DNA from: Cytospora piceicola
Taxonomy: Eukaryota > Ascomycota > Sordariomycetes > Diaporthales > Cytosporaceae
Assembly (NCBI GenBank): GCA_023375675.1
Contig: JALQBC010000017.1
Coordinates: forward strand, 372,001-436,000
Reading direction: 5' to 3'
Length of the DNA stretch: 64,000 nucleotides
Shown: piece by piece, positions 58,800-64,000 of the stretch
Numbering within the stretch: position 1 is the stretch's first letter
How the letters are laid out: each line of letters starts with the position of its first letter
The notes under the pieces: model-generated
Database searches by the model: none
What the model was told of the DNA's origin: nothing
Seen by the model: only the letters and a program-made list of their open reading frames with translations
Translations under genes and position numbers: made by a program

Positions 58800-61700
58800 A
58801 TGGAGTCTCAGTCTCAGTCTCAGTCTCAGCACCATCGCGGTACTAAGAGAGGACCTGGCAGACCTCGGGGTTCAACACGAGCCGGCCGACCTTCTTCGTC
58901 TTCGGGCAACCACCATTCTTACAATGCTTCGCCTGCCTCTCTCACCAACATTATCAATTTTGGTGACTCCCCTTCCAGCATACACGCACGCAGCCCCCCG
59001 TCCAGCAGCCGAGGTCGCGTGAGGGCTGCCGACAGCACCACCCCAGCTCACCCTCCTCAAATCACTCCTGCTCCGGCAGATACCGGCTCATCCGCAACCT
59101 CCGCCATGGGTTTGAATCATAATCGTGCGGCTGCTCGTCCTGAGAAGGCCCCGAAGCAGGCCCTCACACACTCATTCACTTTTTCGACGCCAGAAAATCC
59201 CCGCAATATCCCCGGCCGCAAGCGAGCCCGCACCCTGGAATATCCTACCGACAGCGCTGCCGCTCAAGAGGAAGCCAAGGTTAAGGGCGGCCACTCACTA
59301 CGGAAACGTGCACGCATAGACTATGCCCAGATGAACGATGACAATGAGGAAGACCAGCCTTTCAAGGAAATCGCTGAGGACCAAACCGAAATCACCGTCT
59401 CTGGCGTGCGCAACGCGCGCAAACGTCGGTCTACCGTGGACCCCAAATACGACGAGGAAGAAAGCCAGCCATCGGTCAATCCTCTAGTCAAGCGCGCCCC
59501 CCGGACCGACAAGCAGAGGACTGTCTCCCCAAAGCCTCAACGTCGGAAACCTCAGCAGCGGAAGTCCACCTCCACCACTACTAGGCCGCAGATGGAATCG
59601 CCCGAACAGCAGCCCTCTGATACTGAGCTCAAGGATACCATAGAGGTCGGCGCACCGCTCGCCATGCACTTCACAGGGTCATCAAGCAGTCAACGCTCTG
59701 AGGCGGCCAGCAGCAATTCCGGACTGTCGCCACTCAAGAACACAACCGGTCAACAAACCTTCGTCACTGGAACTCAAGTTGCGTCACCAACGCCTATACA
59801 GCAAGCAAATGGCGTTGCTACTCACCACAGCGACATGGGAAAGTCGACTCAGCCGACAGTGGACAATGCGCAGTCACCGCTTTTGAAACATCTATCAAAT
59901 TCGACGGTTGCTGATTCTGCCCATGCAAGCCTTGATGAGAAAGAAGAAGAGCCAGAAAAGTCGGATTTTGGGCAGCAACTCCATACTGGATTTTCCTCTA
60001 TGTCTGATATCGCCAACCCTCAAGTTGCTGCCCATTTCACTCAAGACCGGGCGCCTGAGGTCTTTCAATCTAGCTTGGCCACTATGTCCCTTCCAGAGTC
60101 TTCGCAAGCCGAAGAACAGCCTAGCTCCCAAGAGACGGTGGATTCGGATGCAACTGTGGATATGCCTCCAGATAGGCCAGTCATAACTTCGGCGCTCGCT
60201 ACGCAATTGAGAAATACCATTTCTTCGGTTGCTGAAGAACAGTCGACCGATCGACACCGCAGATTCTCACAGTCCGGTGCTTTCAAGACAACATCGGTTG
60301 AGTCTCGCAAGGAAGAGCCAGAGGAAGTGCAAGAGGCACCGAAAACTACCCCTCGCACTCGAGTATGTGCATCATCAACGGTTTTGCTTTTGATCCGACT
60401 ATAATGTGGTTGCTAATATAGACTATTTGCAGAGACGCTCGGGCCGCCTACCCGAGAACACAAATATGCCCGAAGAGGAATCTCCGCAGTTGGTCAAAGA
60501 GAAAGAGAGGAAGTTGTCCACGAGCAAAAAGGCAGAAAAGGCCCAACATGATAATACTCGTGATGGAGCTTCTACGGTCCCAACTCCACAAAGCCCCGAG
60601 ACTCCAAAGAAGAGGAGGCCAGGAAGGCCACCTAAGATTCGGCAGAGCATAGAGGAGGAGCCACAACCTCCACGCCAACGTCGTGCCGCTGCCACAGCTC
60701 AGACTATTCAGCAGCCTCGTCCCATTCGATCACGAGCTCCCAAGGACTTTTCCTTCCTCACCCCATATACGCAAGCTCGTGAGATCTACCCTGAGAATGC
60801 CCAAGAATCCGGCTTTCCCACCCCAGTGGAGACCCCGACTCTGCAGAACTCGGAGGCTCCAGTTGATCTGGCCGACGATGCTGGCTCTCTAGCGCTCGAA
60901 AGGGAGTCTCGCAGCCAGGATCGAACCCAGCTACAGCCAGATGGAGAAGCAGAGTCTAATGCCCCTACTCCTGCTGGCCTGTCGGACATGCCGACACCTG
61001 CTCCTGATTCTGCGGCTGCTAGCAGGAACCCGTCTCCAGAGCCGGTGGTTGAGCCAATCCGAAAGCAAAAGGCACGCAATCAGTACAGCTGCGCGCGCAT
61101 CAGGACGCCGACTGACTTTGTCAATGCTCTTGAGGACTACAAAGAGATGGCTGATGAAGACCTCTTCAATGTCCTGGAAGCGTCCGCTAATGCTCTGGAA
61201 GCCTGGCAAGATGAGTGGAAGAAGCAAAGACTCATCACTGAAGACGAGGACAACGCTGTCCGTCGTCGGGCGCATGACGCTTCACTCATGGCTCGCGAAG
61301 CCAGAGACATGGCCAAGACGAACGGTGCCATCTCCATCGAGAAGAGAGACTTTGAGATTAAGGGTCTTCGTGCGAATAGGATCGAAGAGAACAAACTCAA
61401 GTTTTCGGAGAGCAACCCCGAGGTCTACGAGAGGAACCAGGATCAGGTTGCCGCCCAAGCATGGGGTTTTGAATGGGATCCACGCCCGAGCATGATTTCA
61501 AAGCAAGACCCCATCGGACAGCGAGATGGCTTGCAGAACAATCGGCTCCGCAACAGGCCAAAGCCTAGCAAGCGGGCAGCTGATGCGGCTGTAGATGAAC
61601 CAGCCGGCATTGTTACAGGCAAGCGGACTCGCAAGCCGCGTCTTCTCTCTGATGAAAGCAAGGAGCCTAGCAGAGCTGCCACACCCGTGGAACCCGTCAA

Positions 61701-63995
61701 GCCAAAGCAAACCCGCCGCCGCAGGAAGAATATGGAGGCCGAAAACGTTGAGAGTGACAATGAGGCTCCAGCCGCTGGAGAGGAAAACACCCCTCAACAG
61801 GCCGAAGTACCTGAGCCACCCGCTCCGGAGCCACCCGTCAAGAAGCGAAGGGGCCCGAAGCCCGGCGCCAAAGCCGCACGCGAAGCCGAGGCGCGCGCTG
61901 CTGCCGAGAGGGAAGCAGCTGAAAGGGCTGCTGCTCAAGGGTTCGATGCTACCGACTCAGCAAACAGGGATGAAGAGATGAATGATGTCGAAGAAGTCAA
62001 ACAGCCCAAGACTCGCAAGCGACGCCGAGGTGGGGCTGCAGCCGCAGAGGCTCGGCCCGAGGATGTCCCCGCTGCATCAGTTGAAGACGCCCATCAGCAG
62101 CAGCAACGGACTGACTTTCAATATCAGCAGGGAGGGGATGTCTCTGCGCCGGCCCCGAAGAGGCAGCGCAACCGAAAGGGTGGCGCAGGTTCCAAAGCTG
62201 AAATACCACCCACAACGTTCTACAGCACGACTAGCAGTGTGCCGACTAATGATGACACGGTCACGCCCGCAGAGGACTTCCGGCCATCCACGTCGTCCTC
62301 GACCAGCTCAATGCATACCGTTGGAAGCAGCTACTCTTTCCGCAACCGGCCGAGGAAGAACTACTCTGAGATGGCGGACCCAATCAAGGACGTACTCGCC
62401 GAAACCAGGCCAAAGAGAGGCCGCAAGCCGAAGAAGGACCAGGAGCCAATGCCGACTTCTGTACCGTCTAACTTCTCGCAAGGTCAATTTGACGGCGGCC
62501 GTTTTGACGGAGGTCAATATGACGGCAGTTCCTATGCCCCGTCTAGCCATGGATACCCACAGCAGCAACATCAACATCAGCCTCCACCAAATTCCGTGCT
62601 CGCGCTGCCCACCAATCCCTTCATCAACCTGACGGGAGGCGGTCCCGGCCCGCTCATTGCCCCGGCTCCTGTGCGATCTGGACCTACAGCACCACTTCCG
62701 CCACACTCGGTTGGTGCCAACAATCCCTTTTCCGCTCCTTACGCTGCTCACAACAACACTCCCGTCGAGCCTCCTCCCCAGCCTCCCCAGTCTCCCAGGA
62801 AGAACACTGTCAGGATCAGATTGGTTAACAGACGAGGCCAGAACGCGACACCCCAGCCCATTGGACCACCACCTGCCACTCCTCAGGCCTTTCCCCCTCC
62901 TCCCGCCGGACACCAAACCCCGATGGCGCCCCTCCAGCCACCAGCTCCTTTCCACGGACACTCTGGTTATGAGCCACACCCGTACGGCGGTGGCGGCGGC
63001 GGCGGACCGATGCCACCGCAGCACTCGATGCCCGGAGCCGGACCTGGACAGTTCAACTTCTCCGTGAACGCCTCTCCCGGGACTATGTCCATGCCACCCA
63101 TGATGACCAACGCCCATCCGATGTCACACATGGGTCCAGGATCGCTCCCGCCAAACGCCAGCCGCTCGACGTCCAAGGCCCCCGGATCCGGGCGCGCTAC
63201 TCCCGAGCCCTCTTCTGCGGCGTCGTCGAACGGCGGGGTGCAGGGCGAAGAGGGCATGAGCGAGAAGGATTATGCGAGCATGACGAAGAGCGAGAAGATG
63301 AGCGCCAGTATGAAAGGTAAGCGAATCACTCCCCCCCCCCCCTCCCTTCTCTCTCTCCCTTCCACCACCTTTGGATGGGATCAAAGGTCATGGCCCCTGA
63401 CTGACACCGCGATATCACAGCTCGCTGGGCCAACGGTTCGATGCGCCAGGCCGTCAACAAGCGCAAGGAGACCCTCGCGCGGAAGAAGCAGAAACAGTCC
63501 GAGGACAAGGTGGGCGGGCAGACCTCTACGCCGACGCCCCAGCCCGAGTCCCAGAGCCAGACCCCCGGCCCCATCGCGGGGCCACCTGTCCTGCCCCCCG
63601 GCGTCTCCGCGGCCGCCATCGCACAGCCCAGCCCCACCATGCTTCCCCAGCAGCAGCAGCAGCAGCAGCAGCCGCTTCGCGAGTACGGTGAGCCGATGCA
63701 CCTCGTCGGCGGTCCGGACTACGCCCCCATGCCGGTGCCTGGGGTGCGTGGGCTGTCGCCCAGGCCGATGGCTGTTCATGATGAGAGGCATCAGGCGCAT
63801 GTTCAGGCTCAGGCCCAGGCACAGGCCCAGGCTCATGCTCAGGCTCAGGCCCAGGCACAGGGGTATTACCCGGATGGGCCGCACGCTCAACATATGCCCT
63901 TCGGCGGTGGGTACGGACAGTTCTACAGCAACGGTGCCGCCGTGGACGAGAGGAATGGCGGACCTGCTCCCCCTGGCTGGGGGCCGCAGAACTGA
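58800..63995 (+). CDS. large AT-hook nuclear protein, uncharacterised
   Basis: Three exons, 58800..60362, 60433..63316 and 63421..63995, give 1,673 residues. Donors are GTATGT and GTAAGC, with acceptors TTGCAG and CACAG. I translated exon 2 codon by codon and found no stop. A Ser-Gln repeat opens the protein, followed by an AT-hook KRGPGRPRGS (about 16-25). Further hooks are KKRRPGRPPK (about 580), KKRRGPKPGAK (about 990) and KRGRKPKK (about 1180), suggesting minor-groove DNA binding. A helical, charged central block runs about 740-890 (DFVNALEDYKEMADEDLFNV ... AAQAWGFEWDP). The C-terminal part has VRIRLVNRRGQN, the basic KSEKMSASMKARWANGSMR straddling intron 2, polyglutamine and a QAQAQA tract. 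It is probably a chromatin-associated protein. I do not know an orthologue with a defined function. The first in-frame ATG is used. Confidence 0.85.
63646..63864 (+). repeat. coding CAG run and CAGGCx repeat in the AT-hook gene
   Basis: A CAG run (about 63647-63671) encodes polyglutamine. Imperfect CAGGCT/CAGGCC units (about 63803-63861) encode alternating Gln-Ala. Confidence 0.85.
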
Positions 63996-64000
63996 GGACG

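Overview
The window is nuclear DNA of a filamentous ascomycete (Pezizomycotina, most likely Sordariomycetes). Protein-coding genes carry short GT-AG introns with CTAAC/CTGAC-type branch sites. The tRNA genes are intron-containing. Two transposon-derived blocks are AT-rich and depleted of CpA/TpG, the mark of repeat-induced point mutation (RIP). I cannot name the species.

Layout. From 0 to 11.4 kb lie genes typical of the flank of a secondary-metabolite cluster: an AusD-like methyltransferase cut by the left edge, a second SAM methyltransferase, an HSL-type alpha/beta hydrolase, a DHA-type MFS exporter and an AflR-like Zn2Cys6 regulator. A 0.6-kb TA-flanked inverted-repeat element (7.84-8.44 kb) sits between exporter and regulator. 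From 11.8 to 32.5 kb come an F-box protein, a small secreted NTF2-like protein, a long-chain fatty alcohol oxidase, a ZIP metal transporter, a tRNA-Val, a Pth11/rhodopsin-type membrane protein and a ferric reductase, separated by long gene-poor stretches. From 33.1 to 37.1 kb lies a 4-kb RIP-degraded Tc1/mariner-type element with 158-bp inverted repeats. A DD34E transposase reading frame is still legible in it, and all three catalytic acids are replaced. To its right are two convergent uncharacterised genes and a tRNA-Gln. From 41.9 to 64 kb follow a vacuolar-type Ca2+ P-type ATPase, a secreted CE1/PHB-depolymerase-like esterase, an oligopeptide (OPT) transporter, a secreted aldose 1-epimerase, an Mtc1-family protein and a 1,673-residue AT-hook nuclear protein.

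Function. Apart from the possible biosynthetic cluster, the genes do not form one pathway. Several concern metal and nutrient handling (ZIP, ferric reductase, Ca2+-ATPase, OPT) or secreted carbohydrate-related enzymes. Intergenic DNA repeatedly carries the palindromes TACCCTAGGGTA and TACCTAGGTA, not seen inside any coding exon. I found no CRISPR, rRNA or viral sequence. The least explained item is the 2.6 kb inside the large transposon that lies beyond the transposase.
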